Shown: positions 7,085-14,839 of the stretch, piece after piece
Numbering within the stretch: the first letter of the stretch is position 1
Layout of the letters: each line of letters begins with the position of its first letter
From: Chloroflexota bacterium
GTDB lineage: Bacteria; Chloroflexota; UBA6077; CF-72
DNA: 18,654 nt
Direction of reading: 5' to 3'
Assembly: GCA_019247135.1 (NCBI GenBank)
Contig: JAFAPL010000116.1
Coordinates: 1 to 18,654 of the forward strand
Position numbers and translations under genes: made by a program
The notes under the pieces: model-generated
The model's database searches: none
Told to the model about the DNA's origin: nothing
What the model saw: only the letters and a program-made list of their open reading frames with translations

Positions 7085-8377
7085 TCAGGGGGTGAAATTC
7101 ACGGTCTGCGCAATGGCGGCGCTTTTGTCGGGAGCGACCTGCCACACGTCGTACGCCGTAGCCGTCACTCGTCCGCCGGGCGTGAAGTTCAACGGTCCGG
7201 AGGCGCCATTGAAATGGATCTGCTGTCCGGCCAGAAGGGCCTGAGTCGCGTCGTTCAACTGTAAGAAGGTGTAGTCCTGTCCCGGCGGATTCGTGATCTC
7301 CGCGATTTTCGCGCTCATCGCGACGGGGTCGGAGGACCTGGCCGCGATGGCAGCCAGGTAGGCGATGAACACGCTGTCGAAGGCCTCAGCGGTGAACGCG
7401 GAGAAGGTCACACCGGTTTGTGCATTGGCCTCGAAAAGCTTCTGGTACTCGGCGAACGATGAGCCGGCTGAGGCGTTGGCCTGAACCGAGCGCATGCCTG
7501 GAATCGCCGCGTCGGGTACGGCGGTGCCGCAATTGGTCAGCGCATCGCTGCCCCACGTCCGGGCTCCATCCCATTTCCCCGTCCGCTGCAACGGGCCGAC
7601 GAGCTTCGCGAACGTCTGGCAGAAGTCGGTAAACAACCACGCATCAGGATTGCCGTCCACCAGTTGCAGAGCTTCAGTATCGAACGTTGGCTGAGTGGGG
7701 TTGTAGGTGACGACCTTGCCGATCGTTCCACCCTGGGCAATCCACGCGTTCTTGAAGACGTCGCTCAGCCCGGTCCCATACGCGTCGTTACGCACGCCCA
7801 CGTTGACAGTGGCTTTGGTGCCAAACGCATCGCCCATCAACTTGGCGAGCACTCGACCCTGCAGGTCATCCGCGGCTACAGGCTGCCAAACGAGTGTCGG
7901 ACCGCCCGCCGGATTCAACTGCGTGAGCGACGGGTTGGTGCCACCGGTGAACTCCAGCACGTTGTTGGGAATAATGACCGAGGGCGCCACCGCGCTCGTG
8001 ACGGAGCTGAACAGATCTCCAACAACAACGTTCACGTTGTCGATCGAGACCAGTTTCTGGGCGGCCTCGACCCCGCGCTGAGGGTTACCCTCGCTGTCCT
8101 GCGAATCGACCAGGGTGGCTTTCAACTGATCCGAGTAGCCGTCTTGCTGCATCGTCCGATTGATGTAATCGACGGCCACCCTGACCGCCTGATCCCAGGC
8201 CTGCCCGCCCGCGGCTGCATCACCGGACAGCCCGACCAGGACTCCATACTTCACCTCGACCGAGAAATCTGTCTGGACCTGGCCAGTCACGGTTGGTTTG
8301 GCCGCGGCGATTGGCTGCGTACTCACCAGGAGAGCCAATGCCAGGCACACGGCGCTAATAGCCTGCGGTTTGAACAT
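7085..8377 (-). CDS. Liv-type amino-acid ABC transporter substrate-binding protein
   Basis: A 430-residue exported binding protein of the Peripla_BP_6 (type I fold) family. The N-terminal signal has a hydrophobic core (AVCLALALLVS) and a likely signal peptidase I site at AAA-KPT near residue 27. Cys11 sits inside the hydrophobic core in SAVC, which is not a lipobox, so this is probably not a lipoprotein. The mature part shows YGVLVGLSGDAAAGG, AWDQAVRVAVDYIN, DSQDSEGNPQRGVEAAQKL and VVGDLFSSVTSAVAP, in the usual order for Liv-type receptors. A strong ribosome site AAGGGGG (8382-8388) lies 4 bases before ATG 8377. It is first in the Liv transport sub-operon and determines substrate choice, which cannot be predicted here. 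Confidence 0.92.
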   Translation of the reverse strand: MFKPQAISAVCLALALLVSTQPIAAAKPTVTGQVQTDFSVEVKYGVLVGLSGDAAAGGQAWDQAVRVAVDYINRTMQQDGYSDQLKATLVDSQDSEGNPQRGVEAAQKLVSIDNVNVVVGDLFSSVTSAVAPSVIIPNNVLEFTGGTNPSLTQLNPAGGPTLVWQPVAADDLQGRVLAKLMGDAFGTKATVNVGVRNDAYGTGLSDVFKNAWIAQGGTIGKVVTYNPTQPTFDTEALQLVDGNPDAWLFTDFCQTFAKLVGPLQRTGKWDGARTWGSDALTNCGTAVPDAAIPGMRSVQANASAGSSFAEYQKLFEANAQTGVTFSAFTAEAFDSVFIAYLAAIAARSSDPVAMSAKIAEITNPPGQDYTFLQLNDATQALLAGQQIHFNGASGPLNFTPGGRVTATAYDVWQVAPDKSAAIAQTVNFTP

Positions 8378-8411
8378 CAGTCCCCCTTATTTCTGTAGCA
8401 GGTCGGTTGCG

Positions 8412-8440
8412 ATGCTAGTTCGTCCCTGCCGACGCGGCAA
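8412..8440 (-). promoter_or_regulatory. Predicted sigma70-type promoter of the Liv sub-operon
   Basis: On the minus strand, -35 TTGCCG (8435-8440), a 17-bp spacer and -10 TAGCAT (8412-8417) would start transcription near 8405. That gives a leader of about 28 bases holding the AAGGGGG ribosome site. It sits in the 72-bp gap between the GH127 gene and the binding protein, which otherwise holds only a small TGCCG-CGT-CGGCA hairpin overlapping the -35. Confidence 0.5.
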
Positions 8441-8449
8441 GTCGGGCCG

Positions 8450-10183
8450 TCAGTACAACCAGTCGCCGCCCAGGTCGAAGTACACCCAGTACGGCCAGCC
8501 TCCTTCCATCGTGTACAGCGGCTCGAGGAAGCGCGCATGCCGCTCCGGACGCGTGTCGGTGACTCGGAAGCGGGGGCCCGGGCCTACCTGGACCAGATTA
8601 CTGAGCAGATCGGCGCCCGCCGACATCAGGAGCGGGCGCCGGCAGCACGCCTCGTGCATAGCCAGGACGACCGGGCCGTACACGAGCGCCACGCGCCGTG
8701 GATGCTGCGGATCGATTGGCGCTGAGCGCAAGTCCATCGGGAGGCGGATCGCGACGTGGTCGCCGGTGTGCCACTCGCGCTCGATCGCGACCCAGCCATT
8801 GCTGCCGGCGCGGATTTCGGCCCGCTCGCCGTTGACGATCGCCGACGCCCCCCGACACCACGCGGGAACGCGGAATCCGAGGGTGAAGGTGCTGGGCTGG
8901 TGCATATACAGCTGCCAGTTGACGGCTTCCGACTGGGGGTAATCAGTGTCCTGCCGCAGGCGAACCGTATTGTCGCCGGTGTTCCAATCCACCTCGGACG
9001 GCACAAAGAGATTGACATACAGCGCCCCCGGCGCTTTGAAGTAGATCAGGTCGTGGTAGGCAGCATTGGCCTGCAAGTACGTGCCCGAGCAGCAGGGCCA
9101 GGCGTGCCAGTAGTAGTGCTTGGCGCCCGTCGAAAGCCGGTAGTCAGCGTAATAGAAGGTTCGACCGTCCGGCTGTGTGGGCAGCGCGGCGCCGATCGCG
9201 TTGTACAGGATGGTCTCGATCCACTCGCCGAAGCGAGCGTGCCCGGTAAGCGTCATCAGATATCGCGACAGCTTGAACCCAGCCCAGGAGCCGCAGGGGA
9301 TCTCCGCCTGATCGCCGACCAATTCAAGCGAGCGCCCGAGACTTCCATCCGGCGGCATCAGTCGCTCCTCGGGCCCGAAACCACCGGTGGCGTAGCACTG
9401 GGTCCGCAGGATGTAGTCGTAGGCGTTCTCACACATCCGCAGGTAGCGCTGGTCGCCAGTTACGGCGTACGTCATTGCCGCGCTGCTCAGCGTGTTCACG
9501 TGGCTGTACGCATGCACCGGCGGGACCCCTTCGGGCGCGCAGGTTTCCGCAAACTGATTCCAGAATCCTTCGTAGCGCCAGATATCGGCAAAGTCTTTGA
9601 AGCGTGAATCACCGCAGATGACATAGGCGCGGTACAGGTTCTCCGGCAGCGTGTACCACTCGTGCGTGTCGGCTGGCCATTCGCCCCAGAAGTCGAAAGC
9701 GTTGGCCGCATTGCGCGAACGATCGAAGGTTCGCGCTGCCCACTCGGTGGTACGGGCAAGCGTCGGCAGCGCCTGCTCGCAATCGGCGTACAGGTGCAGG
9801 TCCACCAGACCGCACACCAGCTTTTCCCACGCGTACAGGGACATCTTGACGTCGCCATCTGCTGCCACTGTGTCCAACCAGCCTTCGAACAGCGCGAGCG
9901 CTTTGTCCCGAAGCGGCTGATCGTCCGTCGCGCACGCCAGGCGCGCCATTCCGCTGAGCAATTGGCCGAAGATGCCAGCGCTGTTGCGCGCCGCCCAGCC
10001 GCCCATGTCCTTACCTGGCGCGGGCAGACCGGCCTGGCGACGGAAGCCCTTCAGGATGTCGTCGTTGGGGATGCCGAAATAGACGTCGCGTGTTCGCGCG
10101 ACCTGCTGTTGGAGCATGCCGGGCAGCAACCGCACGTGACGGTAGTCAAAAGTCTCGAGCTCGCAGGTGCGTACGGTAGGCAC
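8450..10183 (-). CDS. GH127/DUF1680-family protein, putative beta-L-arabinofuranosidase
   Basis: A 577-residue protein. The GTG start at 10183 is used because an in-frame TAG lies four codons upstream and the N-terminus (FDYRHVRLLPG ... DDILKGFRRQAGLP) already fits the family. The N-terminal two thirds is the (alpha/alpha)6 barrel, with GGWAARNSAGIFGQLLSGMA and ENLYRAYVICGD. The rest is beta-sandwich. In HypBA1, the characterised family member, a zinc ion is held by a Glu, a nearby Cys and a Cys-Cys pair that includes the nucleophile. Here the pair is Cys364-Cys365 (WPCCSGT). The upstream ligand pair reads Glu294-Ile-Pro-Cys297, one residue longer than the usual Glu-X-Cys. The GPEER segment near 270-274 is a candidate for the acid/base. 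There is no signal peptide, so it should act in the cytoplasm on imported sugar or glycopeptide. Related families (GH142, GH146) share the fold, so the exact sugar is uncertain. Confidence 0.82.
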   Translation of the reverse strand: MPTVRTCELETFDYRHVRLLPGMLQQQVARTRDVYFGIPNDDILKGFRRQAGLPAPGKDMGGWAARNSAGIFGQLLSGMARLACATDDQPLRDKALALFEGWLDTVAADGDVKMSLYAWEKLVCGLVDLHLYADCEQALPTLARTTEWAARTFDRSRNAANAFDFWGEWPADTHEWYTLPENLYRAYVICGDSRFKDFADIWRYEGFWNQFAETCAPEGVPPVHAYSHVNTLSSAAMTYAVTGDQRYLRMCENAYDYILRTQCYATGGFGPEERLMPPDGSLGRSLELVGDQAEIPCGSWAGFKLSRYLMTLTGHARFGEWIETILYNAIGAALPTQPDGRTFYYADYRLSTGAKHYYWHAWPCCSGTYLQANAAYHDLIYFKAPGALYVNLFVPSEVDWNTGDNTVRLRQDTDYPQSEAVNWQLYMHQPSTFTLGFRVPAWCRGASAIVNGERAEIRAGSNGWVAIEREWHTGDHVAIRLPMDLRSAPIDPQHPRRVALVYGPVVLAMHEACCRRPLLMSAGADLLSNLVQVGPGPRFRVTDTRPERHARFLEPLYTMEGGWPYWVYFDLGGDWLY

Positions 10184-10297
10184 GGCCCTCGGCTAGCGTA
10201 CACCTGCGCTTTTCATCTCGACCGTCCCGGCGCGCCTGTCAGCGAATCCGGATGCCGCGCCATGCACGTGCCCGTGCTGCTGCGGGCGCGCGAGGCG

Positions 10298-11608
10298 CTA
10301 CAGGACCGCCGATTCGGCGGTGGACTGGCTGAAGTCCCTGCACGGATCGAACGCGGCCAGCTCGAGCGTATGGCTTTCGAAGGGTGACGGCAGGCGAACC
10401 TGGCCGTTGGAAGCCTCGCCGGTAACGAGTCTCTCGACCAGCAGCGACGTGACCGGTGCATGCATCACGCCGTGGCCGGAGAATCCGGCCGCGTGCAGCA
10501 GATTCGGGACGTGTGTGTCGAAACCAATCAGCGGCACGGCATCTGGAGTCATACCGTAGTAGCCACAGGTGGTGGCGAACACGCCAGCGGACCCCAGCAG
10601 CGACGGAGCGTACAGCGCCGCGTCCGCCAGGAGCTCGAAGCCGAAGTTGTCGACGCCGCGTCGATGATCGAATGGCTCGGGCACACGATCCTGGTCCTCG
10701 TCTTCGAATGCCGCCTCCGGAGGTGTGTGGCTGGTGCCAGCGAGGATGAGATGGCGACCGTCCGGCCGGGTATGCGCACCCAGCCGGCGACCCATGCCGT
10801 AGATGGTCATCGGCAGCGTGGGTAACACGTCGAGCGGAATGACGGAGTCGCCCGGGTCCAGGTGGTACAGAAATCGCTTCACGGGTGCGATCGGCAGCTG
10901 CATGCCGCCCAGACTGGGCGACACGCGCGGCGCCCAGGCATTCGTGCAATTCACCACCCAATCTGTCGGAACAGTGCCGCGCGATGTTTTCAGTGCGGCA
11001 ATGTATGCGCCGTCATGTTCGGCGCCCTGCACCTCAGTACGCTGAAGAACCCTGGCGCCGAGCTCTTGCGCTCGCCGCACGCCGTCGCCATAGATGACGG
11101 GTGGGAACAGGAAGCCGTCCGTCGGACACCAGGTCGCGCCGACGAGCCGGTCGACCGCAAGGTGCGGCCAACGTTTGCCGATTTCGCTGGGCGCCAGGAT
11201 CTCAACCGCGACGCCGACTCGGCGCTGCATTGCTGCCAGGCTCTGGGCCCGCTGCCAATTGGCACTGGCATCCGGCGCCGCGTCGGGTGCCTGCGGATGG
11301 TCGTACAGGAACAGGTACCCGTTCTGGCGGATGGCCGGCTGCTGGTGCTCGGGTGGCGTGGTGAGCATCTGGTGGAAGTGGGCGTACCACCACTCCGAAT
11401 ACAGCATGCCAACCACTGTTTCCTCGACCCCGAACTGCGCTCGAATGCCAGCCATCGAGCGACTCGAGGATCCGTTCCCGATCGCCGCCTTTTCGAGGAG
11501 GGTCACCTCGAAACCGCGCTCTGCCAGGCGCGCCGCGCTCAATGCGCCACTCACTCCGCCACCGATGATGGCCACGCGCCCGCGTCCGACAGAGCCGTTG
11601 GTGCGCAC
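10298..11608 (-). CDS. DAO-family FAD-dependent oxidoreductase (sarcosine-oxidase beta/SoxB-like)
   Basis: A 436-residue flavoprotein. GTG 11608 is the preferred start. It shares its first base with the last base of the propeller-protein stop (TAGTG), a classic coupling arrangement, and puts the FAD motif GGGVSG at 16-21 with Glu39. The frame is open to 11725, but that would overlap the upstream gene by 118 bp. SSSRSMAGIRAQFG near residues 44-57 and the C-terminal GYYGMTPDAVPLIGF ... AAGFSGHGVMHAP are SoxB/N-methyl amino-acid oxidase hallmarks. It likely oxidises a secondary or N-methylated amino acid, giving H2O2 or reduced electron carriers. It differs clearly from the second DAO gene at 5862-7055, so the locus has two different flavoenzymes. 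A gap of 114 bp follows before GH127, with no convincing promoter or terminator. Confidence 0.84.
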   Translation of the reverse strand: MRTNGSVGRGRVAIIGGGVSGALSAARLAERGFEVTLLEKAAIGNGSSSRSMAGIRAQFGVEETVVGMLYSEWWYAHFHQMLTTPPEHQQPAIRQNGYLFLYDHPQAPDAAPDASANWQRAQSLAAMQRRVGVAVEILAPSEIGKRWPHLAVDRLVGATWCPTDGFLFPPVIYGDGVRRAQELGARVLQRTEVQGAEHDGAYIAALKTSRGTVPTDWVVNCTNAWAPRVSPSLGGMQLPIAPVKRFLYHLDPGDSVIPLDVLPTLPMTIYGMGRRLGAHTRPDGRHLILAGTSHTPPEAAFEDEDQDRVPEPFDHRRGVDNFGFELLADAALYAPSLLGSAGVFATTCGYYGMTPDAVPLIGFDTHVPNLLHAAGFSGHGVMHAPVTSLLVERLVTGEASNGQVRLPSPFESHTLELAAFDPCRDFSQSTAESAVL

Positions 11609-14600
11609 TATGTCGGGATCATAGCTTCTTCGGTGACTGCCTGGGCCATGTGTCTGGAAAGCTCCGGCAGGTGAGAGCGGGTTGCTGCGTCGAATCGACC
11701 GGCCAAGCTGTCCAGCTGCGCACATAACTCGCGGAACACATCACGTGCTTGTTGCGCGGGAGCATAGTCGCCACTCTCGACGAACTCGATCAGAGCGTTG
11801 AGCTTTTCGTGGAGTCCACTAGCGTACAGCTGCGCCTGGCTCATGTTCACGTCGATGAGCTGCTCCTTGATTGCGCAGAGTTCTCGGCGTAAGTCATCGA
11901 AGGCATCGGCTTCTGCCCAGCGACGGACGCTCGCGATCTGGTCCTCCACCCGATTGATTCTATTGATGAGCTCGTTGCAGGCAGACAGCCGAGCGTAGAT
12001 GTCATGCAAGAAATTGAGCTGCGGCGAAAGGCCGTTGAGACGCGGCGCGTCCAGGCGTGGGTCGGCGAGAATCTCAAAGGGTTGCTCGAGCCGCTGACCG
12101 TTGACGACGAGTCGTGCTCGATACGGGCCGGGCAGCACCATCGGTCCGTGCGAACGCTCCCACGGGTCGAGGTTGCCGACCTTCTGCACGCTGGGCGGCG
12201 CGGGATAGCGCATGCTCCAGACGAATCGATTCAGACCCGCGTGAGCATGCAGCTCCGCGCGGTCGAATGAGCGAATGGGCGCTCCGGCGCCATCGAGAAT
12301 CTCTAGCCGCATGTCGTCTGCCGGCTGTTCGCGCAGGTAATAGAAGATTTGCACTCCAGCAGGTGGATTGGCACCGGCGTCCAGCAGGTGGTCCGCTGTT
12401 CCGCCTGATGACTCGAAGGACACGAGGCTCGCGTCCGCTCGCGCGTAGTTGACCATATCGGGCTGTGCATTTGCATCCTGCGCCAGGCGCCGACTCGCGA
12501 GGCGCAGCCGGTACGTGGGACGCGGCTGGAACAGGTATTCGGAGCTCCGAATCCGATCGGCCGTTAGCTGGCGGACTGGCGAGATATCATCCAGAATCCA
12601 GAACGAGCGACCATGTGTCGCAACAACCATTTCATCGCCTTTGATGACCAGGTCGTGGATTGGCGTGACCGGTAGATTGCCGCCGAGACGCTGCCAATTT
12701 GCACCATCGTCCAGTGAGGCGTAGAGGCCCGTTTCAGTGCCCACGTACAGCAGGCCGCGTCGTTTCGGGTCCTCACGGATGACACGCGTGAATTCGTGGT
12801 CGGGTATACCGGACGTGATTTTTACCCACGTCTGACCGAAGTCGTTGCTTTTGCACAAGTAGGGCCGCGTGTCGTCGAGCTTGTACCGCGTTGCCGCAAC
12901 GTACACCGTCGCCGGATCGTGAGGAGACGGCTCGATGATGCTGACCAGCGCCCACTCCGGCAGTATGTCTGTGCGAGGTGTGACATCACGCCACGTCGCA
13001 CCACCGTCACGCGAGAGGTGAATGCGACCGTCGTCGCTGCCCGCCCACAACATACCTGCATCGAGCGGCGACTCAGCCAGCGCAAAAATCGTGCAGTACA
13101 CCTCCGCGCCGGTATTGTCACGCGTCACCGCCCCACCCGAAGGCCCGAGCTTGTCGGGATCGTTGCGGGTCAGGTCGGGACTGATCACCTCCCAGCTGGC
13201 GCCCAGGTCGCGCGAGCGGTGGAGGTGATTGCTGGCAGCGTACAGCACCTCCGGATTGTGCATCGAAAACGCGATCGGGAACGTCCACTGGAAGCGGTAT
13301 TTCAACGCATCCGCACCGACCCCCCAGCCATACAGCTCCGGCCACACGGTGATATCTCGTTTCTCGCGTGTGCGGTGGTTGTACAGCGTCATGTAGTCGT
13401 TGAAGATCCGCCGACCCGCCGGTCCCGAGGCCGCAACGACGTTTGGGTCGTCTGGTTTGACCCCGATGTAGCCGCTTTCACCCCCACCCGGCACGTACCA
13501 GTCTTCCTGGGTGATGGGCCCCGTGAAAGAGAGGCTCGGAACTGAAATGGCCGTGTTGTCTTGCTGCGACCCGTAGACGCGGTACGGAAACTGGTTGTCG
13601 GTGGTGACGTGATACAGCTGTGCGGTGGGCTGGTTGTAGATGGACGACCAGCTCTGGCCGCCGTTGAAGGTCACACAGGCTCCGCCATCGTTGCCTTCGA
13701 TCATGCGGAGCGGATTGTTCGGGTCGATCCACAGTCCGTGGTTGTCGCCATGCGGAATCGGCACCGGTGTGAACGCGTTTCCACCATCGACCGATTTCCA
13801 GACCTTGTAGTTGAGCACCCAGCACGTGTCCGGGTCGCGCGGGTCGGCGAACACGTGGATGTAGTACCAGGGGCGCGTGCGCAGAGCAGAATCCTCGCAG
13901 ACGCGCGCCCACGTTTCACCTCCGTCCTCTGACCGGAACAGTGCTCCATCCTCTGCTTCGATCAGCGCCCATACGCGGCCGGATCTCGCCGGCGATGCGG
14001 CAACGCCGATCTTGCCGAGCACGCCGGTCGGCAAACCCGGTCTGCGAGTAATGTCCGTCCAGGTATCCCCGCCGTCGGTGCTACGCCACACTCCGCTCTC
14101 TGGGCCGCCACTTTGCAACGTGTGTGGATAGCGCTGCGTCTGCCATACGGCCGCGTACAGGATGCGCGGATTGTGCGGATCCATCGAGATATCGTGGCAA
14201 CCTGCGTGCGGACTCTTGAACAGCACGCGGTCCCAGGACTGACCGCCGTTGGTCGTGCGAAAGACACCGCGTTCATCGTTCGGCCCGAATGCATGCCCCA
14301 GGGCAGCAACGTAGGCGATGTCAGGATCTTGCGGATGCACGCGAATACAGCCGATGTGCCGAGAATCGCGGAGGCCGACGTTCTGCCACGTCTTGCCCGC
14401 ATCCGTGCTCCGGTACACGCCGTCCCCGTGTGACACGTTGTTGCGAATGCACGCTTCGCCGGTCCCGACATAGATCACGTTCGGGTCCGAGGCGGAGACG
14501 TCCACGGCGCCGATTGCGGAGGTACCCAGGAATCCGTCTGACACGTTTCGCCAGTACGTACCGCCGTCAGTTGTTTTCCAGACTCCGCCGGCGCAGGCTC

Positions 14601-14742
14601 CGAAGTAGAAGGTCATTGGGTCGGAAACATCGCCGGCAACGGCGACGCAACGTCCGCCGCGGTGCGGGCCGATGCAGCGCCACTCGAGTGAGCTGAGCAG
14701 GCTATCTTGCAGACTGGCTACCCCGGGTGATGGCTCGGTCAC
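11608..14742 (-). CDS. Large Asp-box (BNR/sortilin-like) beta-propeller protein
   Basis: A 1044-residue protein. GTG 14742 is preferred over GTG 14802 because the predicted promoter -10 ends eight bases before it, and conserved sequence begins soon after (LEWRCIGPHRGGR). About ten Asp-box motifs of the S-x-D-x-G-x-T-W type occur between residues about 55 and 660 (for example KTTDGGTYW, STDAGKTW, STDGGDTW, SEDGGETW, SRDGGATW), forming one or two propellers. Residues about 725-900 look like a beta-sandwich domain (GLNRFVWSMRYP, GPYRARLVVNG). Residues about 905-1044 are helical, with a coiled-coil-like stretch (ELINRINRVEDQIASVRR). Similar proteins are annotated as VPS10/sortilin-like or glycosyl hydrolase, but function is generally unproven. 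Unlike most of them it shows no signal peptide. It is coupled to the SoxB-like oxidase gene. Confidence 0.85.
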   Translation of the reverse strand: MTEPSPGVASLQDSLLSSLEWRCIGPHRGGRCVAVAGDVSDPMTFYFGACAGGVWKTTDGGTYWRNVSDGFLGTSAIGAVDVSASDPNVIYVGTGEACIRNNVSHGDGVYRSTDAGKTWQNVGLRDSRHIGCIRVHPQDPDIAYVAALGHAFGPNDERGVFRTTNGGQSWDRVLFKSPHAGCHDISMDPHNPRILYAAVWQTQRYPHTLQSGGPESGVWRSTDGGDTWTDITRRPGLPTGVLGKIGVAASPARSGRVWALIEAEDGALFRSEDGGETWARVCEDSALRTRPWYYIHVFADPRDPDTCWVLNYKVWKSVDGGNAFTPVPIPHGDNHGLWIDPNNPLRMIEGNDGGACVTFNGGQSWSSIYNQPTAQLYHVTTDNQFPYRVYGSQQDNTAISVPSLSFTGPITQEDWYVPGGGESGYIGVKPDDPNVVAASGPAGRRIFNDYMTLYNHRTREKRDITVWPELYGWGVGADALKYRFQWTFPIAFSMHNPEVLYAASNHLHRSRDLGASWEVISPDLTRNDPDKLGPSGGAVTRDNTGAEVYCTIFALAESPLDAGMLWAGSDDGRIHLSRDGGATWRDVTPRTDILPEWALVSIIEPSPHDPATVYVAATRYKLDDTRPYLCKSNDFGQTWVKITSGIPDHEFTRVIREDPKRRGLLYVGTETGLYASLDDGANWQRLGGNLPVTPIHDLVIKGDEMVVATHGRSFWILDDISPVRQLTADRIRSSEYLFQPRPTYRLRLASRRLAQDANAQPDMVNYARADASLVSFESSGGTADHLLDAGANPPAGVQIFYYLREQPADDMRLEILDGAGAPIRSFDRAELHAHAGLNRFVWSMRYPAPPSVQKVGNLDPWERSHGPMVLPGPYRARLVVNGQRLEQPFEILADPRLDAPRLNGLSPQLNFLHDIYARLSACNELINRINRVEDQIASVRRWAEADAFDDLRRELCAIKEQLIDVNMSQAQLYASGLHEKLNALIEFVESGDYAPAQQARDVFRELCAQLDSLAGRFDAATRSHLPELSRHMAQAVTEEAMIPT

Positions 14743-14749
14743 CCGACAG

Positions 14750-14778
14750 AGTGTAAATGGGTATCCCGGCAATGTAAA
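14750..14778 (-). promoter_or_regulatory. Predicted promoter of the minus-strand operon (leaderless start)
   Basis: On the minus strand, -35 TTTACA (14773-14778), a 17-bp spacer and -10 TACACT (14750-14755) are followed by CTGTCGG and then GTG at 14742. The expected transcription start falls at or within one or two bases of the GTG, so the propeller-protein mRNA would be leaderless. Confidence 0.55.
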
Positions 14779-14779
14779 T
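14752..14779 (+). repeat. TGTAAAT direct repeats, two helical turns apart
   Basis: TGTAAAT occurs at 14752-14758 and 14773-14779, start to start 21 bp. In a GC-rich region these AT-rich copies stand out. They overlap the -10 and -35 of the minus-strand promoter. An 8-bp palindrome GGGCGCCC (14782-14789) lies next to them, between the two facing -35 boxes. Together they could be an operator controlling one or both divergent operons. Confidence 0.45.
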
Positions 14780-14795
14780 TTGGGCGCCCGGTTGG

Positions 14796-14824
14796 TTGAC
14801 ACCCAGAGCCCGACGCACTAGGCT
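14796..14824 (+). promoter_or_regulatory. Predicted promoter of the Dpp operon
   Basis: A perfect -35 TTGACA (14796-14801), a 17-bp spacer and -10 TAGGCT (14819-14824) predict a start near 14831, about nine bases before the dppB-like ATG at 14840. A GAGGGG (14833-14838) ends one base before the ATG, closer than a normal ribosome site, so this message may also be nearly leaderless. Confidence 0.6.
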
Positions 14825-14839
14825 CGAAAGCTGAGGGGC

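Noticed and set aside
5455..7244. Long open frames on both strands overlapping the DAO gene (for example 5455-6456 minus and 6243-7244 plus)
   Set aside because: Arg/Ala/Gly-rich translations with no motif. The frame at 5862-7055 carries a clear FAD domain.
8427..8441. TGCCG-CGT-CGGCA hairpin after the GH127 gene as a terminator
   Set aside because: No T run follows on the minus strand, and it overlaps a good -35 box. An incidental or regulatory role is possible but not supported.
10184..10297. Promoter for the GH127 gene
   Set aside because: A -10-like TACGCT (10195-10200) exists, but no acceptable -35 lies 16-18 bp upstream. The gene may be read from the upstream promoter.
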